Origin: CAYNNP01 sp964398215
Lineage (GTDB): Bacteria > Planctomycetota > Planctomycetia > Pirellulales > Pirellulaceae
Direction: 5' to 3'
Assembly: GCA_964398215.1 (NCBI GenBank)
Contig: CAYNNP010000024.1
Span: 1 to 44,843, forward strand
Length of the DNA stretch: 44,843 nt
Every line of letters begins with the position of its first letter. The stretch's first letter is position 1. The position numbers and the translations under genes are program-made. The notes under the pieces were generated by a model. That model was not told the DNA's origin. It saw only the letters and a list, made by a program, of their open reading frames with translations, and did no database searches. This document shows, piece after piece, positions 1 to 8,822 of this stretch.

Positions 1-74
1 GTGAATCCCAGTACGGTTGTTTGCTTTTTTCATTGACAAATGAGAGAGTGATAAATTTACACGCTCCCCAACCG

Positions 75-101
75 CTCTCCTCAAACAAGTTTGGGTGAGA
101 G
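75..101 (-). terminator. possible hairpin after the exporter operon
   Basis: About 20 nt past the last stop of the minus-strand operon there is an imperfect hairpin: CTCTC pairs with GAGAG on the outside and CAAAC with GTTTG on the inside. No T-run follows on the minus strand, so it is not a classical intrinsic terminator. It may only stabilise the 3' end. The rest of positions 1-120 shows nothing else I can name. Confidence 0.25.
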
Positions 102-120
102 GGGATCTAGAGACTACTGG

Positions 121-2280
121 CTACAGGCCGTGGGTTCGGGTGACGCGGTCGCTAAAGAATCGATTGACTTTGGTGACTAGGTATCCGCCTAGCGAACCCG
201 TGGCGGCGCGAATGGTGACTTGTGCGGGTTGACCACTGCGAAATTCAGCGTCTTGTGGCAACGCGACTTCGATTTGCAAATGAGGCTTGACGAGAATCCA
301 ATCGCCAGAGTCTTCTGCTGATTGCTGTACCGCTAGGTCACCGCCGACCGGTGCGGCGAACGAAAAGTGCGGAAGTGTTGTTTGTACTCGTGGATAAACC
401 TTTTTGACCGTGCCACTGATCCGGCCCAACTCCGAACCCCAGACACGCACCTCGGCGGGTTGACCTACAAGGTCTTCGAGCGATCTCGCGTCCGTTTGTG
501 CAACCAACGATACCGCTTGTTGTGCATTGTTGCCTGCGACCGTGACGATCTCGTCTCCTGATTGGACGTACGTTCCCAAACGCGCTTCCAGGTCGCTGGC
601 AATCACGATTCCGTCGCTGGGGGCAAGTACCAAAAGTCCATCTGAAAGCTCATTGGCTTCGATGAATCGATTTTGCAAGTCCTGTAGGTTCTCGAATTCG
701 ATTCTAGCTGTTGCCGGATCCAGAGTAGCTTGCGAGGCCCGCAACCGTTGGTCAGAAGCCTGGACTTGTGCGCCAAGCTGTTTGACTTCTGAAATCAGAT
801 CGACGTTTTCCAAGCGACACAAGGCATCGCCTTTCGATACACGCTGACCGGGAGTGATGAACCACTCGCGCAAGAAACCAGCGGACTTTCCACGCACGAC
901 GGTGACCGGATCAGGCTGGATAACGGCTGGTGAAGTCAGGACTGTTGGCGCTGGAATGGCCAGACCGCCGACGATCACCAAAAACCCGAGTCCGCTTACG
1001 GCCAAAGCCAAGCGTTTTCGGTTGGGCTGTTCTGACTCCGCGCCCAGCAAAGCAAATCGAATGATTTTATAGGCCGGTACTCCGACCCAGAGTACGGCCG
1101 ACACCAACGCGATTAGCAGTCCAATTCCATCAAACAGACTTAGCGCAGCCAGCAGGAGAGATACGAATATCATCACCTTCCAAACCGTTGCCGCGATCGC
1201 GTAGTTCCGAATCAAGCGAGCTTGAGAGGATCGCCACGCTGGTTCGCCCGATTCCAGATCATAGAACAGCTTGCGGAATTTAGTTCGCATGTATTGCCGC
1301 CCATGAGTCGACAGATTCGGTGCGTCTAACCAATCACTAAGAATGTGGTAGCCGTCAAATCGCATCAGGGGATTCATGTTGAATATCACCGTGGTTAGGC
1401 TGGCAGCAAGCATCGTGTTCAGCGCCGTTTGACGAATCAATCCGTCTTCGCTGCTGAACCAGATGATGCAGGCGATCGCCGCCAAGAATAGCTCTGCCAT
1501 CATTCCGGCTGCGGAAGTCAGTATCCTTGATCGACGATCCGGGAACCGCCACGCAGAGGTAACGTCCACATAGGGCAGCGGTATCATTAACAAGAACAGT
1601 ACGCCCCATTCGCGTACACGGCCACCGTTTTTCTTGCATACCAAACCGTGTGACGTTTCGTGAATGAATCTTAGCAAAATCCAGCTAACGCCAAGGTACA
1701 GCCAATTGTTGCGATCAAGAATTGGCGTTGGCGGATTCACAAGTTCATCAAAGCTGATCACTGCAAGTAAGCTGCCCAACATGCACATTACCAACCAGGC
1801 GATCAACGTCCATCGATTCAATGCGGCGCCTAGGTAGCCATCCAATCGACTAAAGAAACGGTCGGGATTGCCAATTGGAATTTTCAACATGATCGGATTC
1901 AGCCACTGCATTCGCTCGCTGACTTTTCGCCGCTCGGTGGTTTCCTGCCACTGTTGCATGTCGTGCCGATTCTTTTCAGCTAGCTCGGCATCGATCAGCC
2001 ATTTACAAAGTCTTGCTGCTTCCGATTCACTGAACGCCGCGTGTCCAAGTTTCGCAGAGGTTGATGCGATTGCTGACTGAATGGTCGTTTTGCCGTCCAG
2101 CATCGACAGAAACGTGTATTCGGGAATTCCGACGCGATAGAACTTGGAGTTCGCTTCGTCCTCGATCAAGTACGACTTTCCGTGTCGGGATTGGCGAAAC
2201 GAAAACCCGATGTCGCTGCGCAACTTCAGTCGCGCTGCGCCAAGTTCAAAGGCTGCGAAATCGATCTCTGAGTTATTCAC
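121..2280 (-). CDS. M50 (site-2 protease-like) membrane protein fused to a HlyD-type adaptor
   Basis: This 719-residue protein joins three parts. Residues about 25-105 resemble a PqqD-like winged-helix region. Residues about 155-445 form a multi-span membrane domain with HETSH at 207-211 (the HExxH zinc motif) and NPLMRFDGY at 303-311, matching the second metal-binding motif of M50/site-2 proteases. After the last membrane span (about 425-443), residues about 455-719 form a biotinyl-lipoyl/HlyD-like region with a short coiled coil, expected to lie in the periplasm. The start is GTG, 1 nt after the TAA of the upstream gene, which points to translational coupling. It is the last gene of the five-gene exporter operon. 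M50-HlyD fusions are known next to secretion genes; whether the protease part cleaves a partner or substrate, or is only a scaffold, is open. Both metal motifs look intact. Confidence 0.88.
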   Translation of the reverse strand: MNNSEIDFAAFELGAARLKLRSDIGFSFRQSRHGKSYLIEDEANSKFYRVGIPEYTFLSMLDGKTTIQSAIASTSAKLGHAAFSESEAARLCKWLIDAELAEKNRHDMQQWQETTERRKVSERMQWLNPIMLKIPIGNPDRFFSRLDGYLGAALNRWTLIAWLVMCMLGSLLAVISFDELVNPPTPILDRNNWLYLGVSWILLRFIHETSHGLVCKKNGGRVREWGVLFLLMIPLPYVDVTSAWRFPDRRSRILTSAAGMMAELFLAAIACIIWFSSEDGLIRQTALNTMLAASLTTVIFNMNPLMRFDGYHILSDWLDAPNLSTHGRQYMRTKFRKLFYDLESGEPAWRSSQARLIRNYAIAATVWKVMIFVSLLLAALSLFDGIGLLIALVSAVLWVGVPAYKIIRFALLGAESEQPNRKRLALAVSGLGFLVIVGGLAIPAPTVLTSPAVIQPDPVTVVRGKSAGFLREWFITPGQRVSKGDALCRLENVDLISEVKQLGAQVQASDQRLRASQATLDPATARIEFENLQDLQNRFIEANELSDGLLVLAPSDGIVIASDLEARLGTYVQSGDEIVTVAGNNAQQAVSLVAQTDARSLEDLVGQPAEVRVWGSELGRISGTVKKVYPRVQTTLPHFSFAAPVGGDLAVQQSAEDSGDWILVKPHLQIEVALPQDAEFRSGQPAQVTIRAATGSLGGYLVTKVNRFFSDRVTRTHGL

Positions 2281-2281
2281 G

Positions 2282-4114
2282 TTACCACCATGTCAGTCTG
2301 GAGACGGAGAACTCCCAGACTTTATGAAACAAATTCCAGCCCAGCGCTCTGCGGTGTCCATTGACACGAGCGGAGCCTCGCATGCCTGGCCTGAAAAGCT
2401 TTTCTGAATTGTCCAGCGAGACTTTTGCGACGAAAACATTCCGCTCTCTACGCATTTCGCTGCGCGGGTTGATTCGCAGGACGGTTCCTACGATTGGATC
2501 GGTCTCTAAGCCATCGATCCAGATTTTTACCTGCTGTTGCTCGGCAATCTGTGCGACCTCTTCTGCTGGCACTTCGATTTCGACAAGCAGTTCGTCCAGC
2601 GACCCAATCTCGAACAGCACGTCGCCGGTTTTAACAGGAGCCGACTGGCCCTTGTCAATCGATCCATTGAGCACGATACCGTCTTGAGACGCTCGAATCT
2701 CTAAGTGTTCGGCTCGGTGCTGCAGCACATCGATTCGCGCGGCCAGTTGCTGTGCTTCCAGTTGTCGGATCAGGACTTCCGAGACATTTCTTTGTGCAAG
2801 TTCGACATCTCGATTCTTAAGAGACTGCTGTCGTTGTGCTTTGGCAGACGAAAGATCCCAGCGAATTTCTCGCCCGTCCATTTTTGCCAACAGCGTACCT
2901 TCACCAACAACGTCGCCGGCGTCTACCATCGCTTGGTCGACCATCCCATTGAAGGGCGCTACGGCAAACCGTTTTGTGACGGGTTCGATGATGCAGTTGC
3001 AGCGAACACGATACGGTACCGGAATGAGCATCACGCCAGCGACCATCGCGATACCGATCAGGCCGACTTTCAATCGACCGCTCCGACTGACTTCGCGCAA
3101 GCGGTCCTTGATCCGCTGGACGGTGCTTCGACTTCCGCGACGGACACTGTGTAACGCGCTAGCGATTCGTGGTGACGCAGCGCGGACGAAATTTTCAAGC
3201 CGCTGTTTCCTCACTCGTTCACTATCACCGAGCAGCCAGACGCCGAGCACTTTCCCGTCAAAATTGATTAGCGGCGAAGCTACAACCCACGAAAAATGAA
3301 GTTGTTTCGCAAGTTGACCGTGCGCCATCAGTGGAACGCAATCATCATCGCTTGGCCACGATGATAGCCCGCCGTCGTTCAGACTTTCTGCCATTGATTC
3401 GCGGATCAGCATGCATGTTTGCGAATTCCGATCGATATCTGCCATGCCCGAAATGGCTGCCAATCGAATTCCTTGACCATCACAGAACGCCAGTGCGACA
3501 CGGGCACAGTTCAAGTACTTTTTGGCCTCATTGACTGCAACCGTCGCCGCCGTGGTCAGGTCTGTTTCCTGTTCGATCAACGTTACCAGTTCAACGATCG
3601 CGGCCAATGAATTGAGTTTCCATTGATTCGCGGCTGCGACGCTGCCGCGCGACCATAGACGGTTGTAACTGGCTGCGATTTCGATGCTAAATATCGATCG
3701 TTGCAGGTTAGCGACGGCTGGCGAAATGATGATCGCCAAGACACTCTTTTCGTTGACCGGCGCACAGATCAGCTGATGGTTTTCACCAAGCGGTTTGACT
3801 TGCGTGGACTGCCGCACGGTGACTTGCCGTGCCAAGCCCGGTAGCACGTGCAGCGAGTCACGAACAGGGTCGGGAACAGTCCCGTCGCTTTCGGATTCAC
3901 TGAACGCAAAATCGTTTTCGCCTTCCGACAAGTGCATGGCGCAGTGGGCCGATGTCGCATCGACAAGCGTTTGGCGGAGGCTTTGACGAACTTCACCCTC
4001 GCTGGGATTGGCGAGGATGGCTCTTAGCAAATGCGCATGCAGGTCATTGGTCGATCGAGGGGGCAGAACCACCGGTGTCGCTGCTGCGGTTGTGAATTGA
4101 CTTGTGTTTTCCAA
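2282..4114 (-). CDS. GAF domain-TM-HlyD family adaptor fusion
   Basis: This 610-residue protein has a long N-terminal part without a signal peptide, containing a GAF-like domain at about 175-325, then one membrane span at about 349-366, then a HlyD/RND membrane-fusion-protein region to the end (lipoyl-like half from about 385, short coiled coil at about 420-465, second lipoyl half and beta-barrel after that). The topology implied is GAF in the cytoplasm and adaptor in the periplasm, so a cytoplasmic signal could be coupled to the export channel. The start is TTG with GGGAG six nt upstream. It lies 2 nt after the stop of the 272-residue adaptor and 1 nt before the M50-HlyD gene. The GAF ligand cannot be told from sequence. 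The N-terminal 170 residues are not recognised. Confidence 0.87.
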   Translation of the reverse strand: MENTSQFTTAAATPVVLPPRSTNDLHAHLLRAILANPSEGEVRQSLRQTLVDATSAHCAMHLSEGENDFAFSESESDGTVPDPVRDSLHVLPGLARQVTVRQSTQVKPLGENHQLICAPVNEKSVLAIIISPAVANLQRSIFSIEIAASYNRLWSRGSVAAANQWKLNSLAAIVELVTLIEQETDLTTAATVAVNEAKKYLNCARVALAFCDGQGIRLAAISGMADIDRNSQTCMLIRESMAESLNDGGLSSWPSDDDCVPLMAHGQLAKQLHFSWVVASPLINFDGKVLGVWLLGDSERVRKQRLENFVRAASPRIASALHSVRRGSRSTVQRIKDRLREVSRSGRLKVGLIGIAMVAGVMLIPVPYRVRCNCIIEPVTKRFAVAPFNGMVDQAMVDAGDVVGEGTLLAKMDGREIRWDLSSAKAQRQQSLKNRDVELAQRNVSEVLIRQLEAQQLAARIDVLQHRAEHLEIRASQDGIVLNGSIDKGQSAPVKTGDVLFEIGSLDELLVEIEVPAEEVAQIAEQQQVKIWIDGLETDPIVGTVLRINPRSEMRRERNVFVAKVSLDNSEKLFRPGMRGSARVNGHRRALGWNLFHKVWEFSVSRLTWW

Positions 4115-4116
4115 CT

Positions 4117-4935
4117 TTAGCTCCCAGCAATTTCGTTGGGATTTTGTTCCACCAATTCGCAGCTAACCCCGCTGCGCAGTTGGTTGGTGGAATTGTCAAT
4201 CAGTACATCGACGCGAACCGTTCCGCTTTGTGAATCCGTGATCGGTGATACAAATTCGACCATCGCGTTGACAGGTTTATGTAACACGCCGACATGGACC
4301 TTGATTGGCTGATCGGTTTGCAGGGTACTTGCTCGCTGGGTGCTGATGAAAAAACGTGCTCGGAGTTGCGACGTGTCAACAACGGTTGCGAACTGTGGCT
4401 CGTTGGTGTGAAGGTACTCGCCGGGTCGGCGGAACACATTGATCACGACACCATCAATCGGGCTGCGAATCTGACGCTCGGCGATTTGAGCTTCAATTCT
4501 GGCAAGTTCGATCTTGGCTTCGATTGATTCATCACTGGCGACTTCGTAGGCGGCCAGTGACTGTGCGTATTCCGTCCTCGCACGTTCGACTTCGGATTGA
4601 TTCGCGTGGCCGCTTTGCAAAAGTGGATTGAGTTTTTCAAGTCGTGTTTTCTTAAGATTCAAGTCTGCAGCTGCGGCTTTGACTCGCGACGTCGACACGG
4701 ATCGGTGCAGGGCCAATCGCTTGGATTCCTTCAAAACTCCATGATTCAATTCGCCCAGCAGTTGTCCTGCTGTTACTGTTTGGCCGACTTTGACTTTAAC
4801 TGAATGCACGATCCCCAACTCGGCGGCGGAGACTTCGATTTGTTCTTTCGGTTCTGTGAACGAACGGGTTACTTGCGCGCAGCAGTTGCCAGCGAGCAAA
4901 ATTGCCACGGCAAAGAACGTTGATCGGATATGCAT
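4117..4935 (-). CDS. secreted HlyD/RND-type periplasmic adaptor protein
   Basis: This 272-residue protein has a Sec signal peptide ending near CCA/Q at residues 19-21, a first lipoyl half-motif at about 36-65, a helical hairpin at about 75-150, a second lipoyl half with RSPIDGVV at about 157-164, and a beta-barrel domain to about 265. This is the compact form of a membrane fusion protein that links an inner-membrane pump to TolC. It has an ATG start, 12 nt after the stop of the SecA-like gene and 2 nt before the GAF-HlyD gene. It lacks a membrane anchor apart from the signal peptide, and no lipobox is convincing. The operon thus encodes three different HlyD-type proteins, which is unusual for one exporter and suggests a composite adaptor ring. 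Confidence 0.88.
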   Translation of the reverse strand: MHIRSTFFAVAILLAGNCCAQVTRSFTEPKEQIEVSAAELGIVHSVKVKVGQTVTAGQLLGELNHGVLKESKRLALHRSVSTSRVKAAAADLNLKKTRLEKLNPLLQSGHANQSEVERARTEYAQSLAAYEVASDESIEAKIELARIEAQIAERQIRSPIDGVVINVFRRPGEYLHTNEPQFATVVDTSQLRARFFISTQRASTLQTDQPIKVHVGVLHKPVNAMVEFVSPITDSQSGTVRVDVLIDNSTNQLRSGVSCELVEQNPNEIAGS

Positions 4936-4947
4936 GTGCTTTATTCT

Positions 4948-6834
4948 TTAGTGCAGTGTGGATCGGACCCGGTCCAGCCACTTGTCACCACGGACGGATT
5001 TTTGACGAAGTGCAAATTCAGACGCTTCGATTCGGTCTTGCAGGTCGGCGATTTGCTGGGTGATATCCAAATCAACCTCGCCGTTATCAGTTTTGCGTTG
5101 CCGCAGTTGTTCGGAGAGCTTTGGTGCGAATCGAATCAGCAGGTCATCGTCTGCAGAGACAAAGAACTGGCAGGATCCCGGGTTGCCCTGGCGAGCCGCG
5201 CGGCCGACGAGTTGGCGATCGATACGTTTGGACTTTGCGTGTTCGAACGCGATGACGTGCAGTCCACCATTTTGAATCGCTTCATCGCATGGTTTGATGT
5301 CGGTTCCGCGGCCCGCCATATTGGTTGCAACCAGGACACTGCCGGCGTGGCCTGCGGAGGCGATGATCTCGGATTCTTCTTGATCCTGGACACCATTGAG
5401 AACTTGATGTGGCACCCCGGCGGATTGCAACTGCTGGGAAACAAGCTTGCTCTGGTGGATCGTCGTCGTGCCGATCAAAACGGGCTGTCTGGACTGGAAA
5501 TACTTTGCGGTGCTTTGAACGATTGCGTCTACCTTTGCCAAGTGATCGGCAAAGAATCGTGTGGCGATCGTCTCGCGCTGGTTTGGAACGTTCGGCTGAA
5601 TGGTCTGGATATCAAGTCCATAAAAATGTTGAATCTCAACGGCGCTTTCGGCAATCGTTCCCGTCAAGCCACCGACGCGATCATAGAATCCAAAAAAGCG
5701 TTGGCGAGTGATTCGCGCGTTGGAGCGTTGCGGAGGATTAACAACGACTTGTTCTTTTGCTTCGACCGCCTGATGCAACCCATCGCGCCAAGTTCGATCG
5801 GGAAAGATGCGGCCTGTGTTTTGATCAACGATCTGGACTTCGCCATCGACAACAACGTAATGCTGATCTCGCTGAAACCGATAATGTGCTTGGAGTGCGT
5901 TCAAGACGTATTGGTGCCAGGGCCGAACAAGTTCCGGCGTCCGTTTTCGCCTCAAGAACTCATGCGATCTTTGCTTTCCGTTTTTTGTAAGGCTGATGGC
6001 AGTTGATCTTATGTCAATCTCGTAGTGTTCGTCTTCGACAAAATCGCCGATCGCTTCGTCTGCCAATCGATAGGCATCGCCCGATTCCGGATCGCCATTG
6101 AACTCACTGATCACCAGCGGCACCATCGCTTCGTCGATCATCACACTGTCGGCTTCATCGACAATTGTCATTGGGAAGTTCCGATGGCGTGTATTGCAGA
6201 CGTTGGCGGAATTTCCATGAATTGAATCGGCAACCGACGATCCCAGGGATTTTGAATGTTGTTGACGAAGTGCAATTTGATCGTGCAAATAGTCGAAGCC
6301 GAATTGGTATCCTGAGCCGTAGGTGACATCACATGCATAGGCCTCGCGTGCTTGTGAAGCCGGGGCCTTTGAATCCAGCAAACCGCAGGATGTGCCCAGC
6401 AGATTCAAGATTGGCAGTGCGATTTCGTAGTCTCTTGCGGCCAGGTAGTCGTTGGTGGTTGCAACATGCACGCCATTTCTTGTCAGTGATTGAATGAACG
6501 CGGCGCAGATCGCAACCAGCGTTTTTCCTTCGCCGGTTTGCATTTCGGCGATTCTGCCAGAGGCGACCACTAGGCTTCCGATCAATTGAACATCATGGAG
6601 AGTGAATCCGAGTAAGCGCCGGATGGCTTCGTTTGCTAAGGCTTGCGAGTCAATGAGCAATTCGGGGTCGTCAACCAGCGCGTCACCGGCAACTCGCGAT
6701 GCCAGAGCGGTAGCTTGGACCCTCAGTTCACCGTCAGAGATTGACTCAAGCGGCAACCCCGATTGCCGAATTGGGTCAATGAACTCTTGCAGCTTAGGCG
6801 AGCGGGAAAAGATCTTGGTTAGTAAGGCCCCCAC
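4948..6834 (-). CDS. short SecA-like translocase ATPase
   Basis: This 628-residue protein is clearly related to SecA, the ATPase that pushes preproteins through SecYEG. Visible SecA motifs are MQTGEGKT at 98-105 (Walker A), TNDYLAARD at 127-135, YGSGYQFGFDYLHDQ at 172-186, DEADS at 226-230, the GRIFPDRTWRDGLHQAVEAK stretch at 341-360 (preprotein cross-linking domain junction), GLTGT at 389-393, ATNMAGRGTDI at 503-513 and QLVGRAARQG at 541-550. It is much shorter than housekeeping SecA (about 900 residues in E. coli). It stops just after the part matching the beginning of the helical scaffold domain, so the rest of that scaffold, the wing, the two-helix finger and the zinc-binding tail are missing. 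The start is GTG, with AAGGTGA about 5 nt upstream at the end of the TolC gene. It is probably an accessory SecA specialised for this operon's substrate. Confidence 0.92.
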   Translation of the reverse strand: MGALLTKIFSRSPKLQEFIDPIRQSGLPLESISDGELRVQATALASRVAGDALVDDPELLIDSQALANEAIRRLLGFTLHDVQLIGSLVVASGRIAEMQTGEGKTLVAICAAFIQSLTRNGVHVATTNDYLAARDYEIALPILNLLGTSCGLLDSKAPASQAREAYACDVTYGSGYQFGFDYLHDQIALRQQHSKSLGSSVADSIHGNSANVCNTRHRNFPMTIVDEADSVMIDEAMVPLVISEFNGDPESGDAYRLADEAIGDFVEDEHYEIDIRSTAISLTKNGKQRSHEFLRRKRTPELVRPWHQYVLNALQAHYRFQRDQHYVVVDGEVQIVDQNTGRIFPDRTWRDGLHQAVEAKEQVVVNPPQRSNARITRQRFFGFYDRVGGLTGTIAESAVEIQHFYGLDIQTIQPNVPNQRETIATRFFADHLAKVDAIVQSTAKYFQSRQPVLIGTTTIHQSKLVSQQLQSAGVPHQVLNGVQDQEESEIIASAGHAGSVLVATNMAGRGTDIKPCDEAIQNGGLHVIAFEHAKSKRIDRQLVGRAARQGNPGSCQFFVSADDDLLIRFAPKLSEQLRQRKTDNGEVDLDITQQIADLQDRIEASEFALRQKSVRGDKWLDRVRSTLH

Positions 6835-6839
6835 TCAGA

Positions 6840-8531
6840 TCACCTTGCTGTTTCAACAACGTTGCCGCGAGTATCCATCGTGACCAAGATTCCCATGGAT
6901 CGCTTGATATGCACAAGTGCCAGGTTGTAGGTCAGTTGGGCGGAGAGGAAATCAAACTCAGTTTCGGTCGTTCGTTCTTGAGCTTGCAAAAGTGCCTGCA
7001 GTGTCAAAGCGCCTGATCCGTTTTCTCCAGCGAGTTGTTCCCAGCGATGCTTGAGACTCGCTGATTCTCGGATCGCAGATTGCAACGCGACTGCTTTGGC
7101 ATGCATTTCACGAAAGGCGGTTTCGATTTCACGAACAGAGACTTCGACTTCGTTGCGGACGGTTTCCAGTGCGTTACGATATTGCGATTGCAGTTGCCGA
7201 AGCTCGATCACACGTCGATCCCGTCGAGCGGTGGCGGCTCGGTTTCCGACCGGTAGTTCGTATTCAATGCCAATCGCGTAGCTAGGTGCACCTTCACTGA
7301 ACTGATCGATGAACGCTCGGCCGACATTTGAGTTCCCACGCAGGCCCGAAGCGTAGAATTCTGTGACGGCGTTCAAGACTGGCATCATTTCGTGCTTGGC
7401 CATATCCAATCGAACGCTACCAGCTTTGATCTGCTTGATCGCTTGACGAACCTCGCTTCGATATTGAACCGCAGTTTCAACCGAGTTTTGAAGTGCGAAT
7501 TCCATGAAGCTTTGGCGCGGCCATTCGGATGGCAAGAGTTCGATATTTTGAGTCTCGCCCAGTTCGGGAGCATTGATCATGCCCCGCAATCGTGTTTCTG
7601 CGTTTTCGACACCGGCTTTTGCGCGGATCATGTCTGCGTGCCTTTCGGCCAAGGCTGCGCGAGCACTCAGGATTTGAGTTTTCTGTGCATCAATGTGTTC
7701 ACGTCGTTCCAAGTGGTCCAAAATGTTCTTGGTGTGAACATACAGGTTGGCTTTTTGCAGCAGTGCTCCTCTTTGCAGATACAATGCCCAGTAGGCACGA
7801 GCTACTTCCAGCAAATGCGATTCTAGCTGTCGTTCGTACTCGTCACGGGCAACACTGGTGTCGATATTGGCCAGTACGACAAGGCTGTTGTTGTAAATCT
7901 CGCCTCGGCCGCGAAGCAGTGGTTGAGTGAAATTCAAGTAGAACCGAGCGGTGCCCTGATTGTTGGGTGTAAAGAAAATTGAATTGCTGTTGGCGTGTCC
8001 GAGTCTTTGGCCTGTTTCGACGGTACCACCATTTTTCGTAGTACGCCGCAGTCCAGCATTTAGGTTGAAATTGTGTTCTTGCAAACGGTCTTGGTCGGGG
8101 CCGACGGTCAACGAGTTTCCAACGGGATCCGATGTGTCGTTCCAAATCGCATCCAAGTACCGCGTCCAATCAAACTTGGCTTGCGCTTCTTGAATTGCAG
8201 TTTGTCGGATCCTGGGGACTTCTTGATAGACCTGCAGTTGTGCTGAGTTTTGCATCGCAAGCGCGATTAGCTGGTCGATGCTAACTTGCAATGACGAACA
8301 TTCCTCTCGCATCACTTGTCCGACGTGCGGTGTCCACCAGCCCAGTGAATCCAACGGTGTCGCTTGTTGAAATTGACCGGTGCTAGAGATCACTTCGTTG
8401 ATCTTGTAGGCATCAGTCGGCAGTTCGTCTTGAGCAGCGCATTGGTTGACCGAGATACCAAACAACATCGCAAGGCATGCGGTGAAGCCCAGACAAGACG
8501 CAATATTCCAGCAATTGATTGATTTAGACAC
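6840..8531 (-). CDS. TolC-family outer-membrane efflux protein
   Basis: This 563-residue protein has a signal peptide (residues 1-34, cleavage near CAAQ/D) and the two repeated helical/beta-barrel halves of an outer membrane efflux (OEP) protein: about 70-310 and about 350-550, with long heptad-rich helices such as 235-310 and 440-550. It should form the trimeric outer-membrane duct that takes up substrate from HlyD adaptors. The GTG start is the only one that keeps the full signal peptide; no Shine-Dalgarno is visible before it. It is the first gene of the operon, 5 nt ahead of the SecA-like gene, and diverges from the giant adhesin gene. The length is within the family range, slightly long. 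Confidence 0.9.
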   Translation of the reverse strand: MSKSINCWNIASCLGFTACLAMLFGISVNQCAAQDELPTDAYKINEVISSTGQFQQATPLDSLGWWTPHVGQVMREECSSLQVSIDQLIALAMQNSAQLQVYQEVPRIRQTAIQEAQAKFDWTRYLDAIWNDTSDPVGNSLTVGPDQDRLQEHNFNLNAGLRRTTKNGGTVETGQRLGHANSNSIFFTPNNQGTARFYLNFTQPLLRGRGEIYNNSLVVLANIDTSVARDEYERQLESHLLEVARAYWALYLQRGALLQKANLYVHTKNILDHLERREHIDAQKTQILSARAALAERHADMIRAKAGVENAETRLRGMINAPELGETQNIELLPSEWPRQSFMEFALQNSVETAVQYRSEVRQAIKQIKAGSVRLDMAKHEMMPVLNAVTEFYASGLRGNSNVGRAFIDQFSEGAPSYAIGIEYELPVGNRAATARRDRRVIELRQLQSQYRNALETVRNEVEVSVREIETAFREMHAKAVALQSAIRESASLKHRWEQLAGENGSGALTLQALLQAQERTTETEFDFLSAQLTYNLALVHIKRSMGILVTMDTRGNVVETAR

Positions 8532-8822
8532 GGGAGATCAGGAATGGGAGGAAAGTTTTATGGATTTGCTTGACCCACCGCTATTAATCGTCAGGGTCAT
8601 GCTTTGCTTTCAATGCGATCGCAGAAATGTGCAGGAGTCTCCGGTCGGGGGGACAGGGTGTACTGAATAACGCATTCGTACGTTGGTCGGTTGCATGTAA
8701 ATGTTCGGTATCCAGCGGATCCGGCGCAAGTTACCGACGTCACTTTCTTTGCGCAGTAGTGTTAACTGGCGGAATATGTATTTCTCGCCACGATCGACCT
8801 ACTTCTGTGCGCGGGAAACAAG
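8532..8822. other. divergent intergenic region between exporter operon and giant adhesin gene
   Basis: These 291 nt must hold the promoters for both the exporter operon (minus) and the 7,175-residue protein (plus). I see no convincing -35/-10 pair on either strand. A TGACCC/GGGTCA inverted repeat is listed separately. A 36-codon plus-strand frame (8560-8670) has a strong GGAGG eight nt before its ATG and could be a leader peptide, but nothing else supports it. Confidence 0.6.
8571..8599. promoter_or_regulatory. inverted repeat TGACCC-N17-GGGTCA, possible operator
   Basis: TGACCC at 8571-8576 and GGGTCA at 8594-8599 are perfect reverse complements with a 17-nt AT-containing spacer, 40-68 nt upstream of the TolC start. 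The position fits an operator for the exporter operon. The arms are short enough to occur by chance, so this is only a candidate. Confidence 0.25.

Noticed and set aside
4930..6006. 358-codon plus-strand frame opposite the SecA-like gene
   Set aside because: It is antisense to a gene with full SecA motifs; its product shows no domain and no ribosome site.
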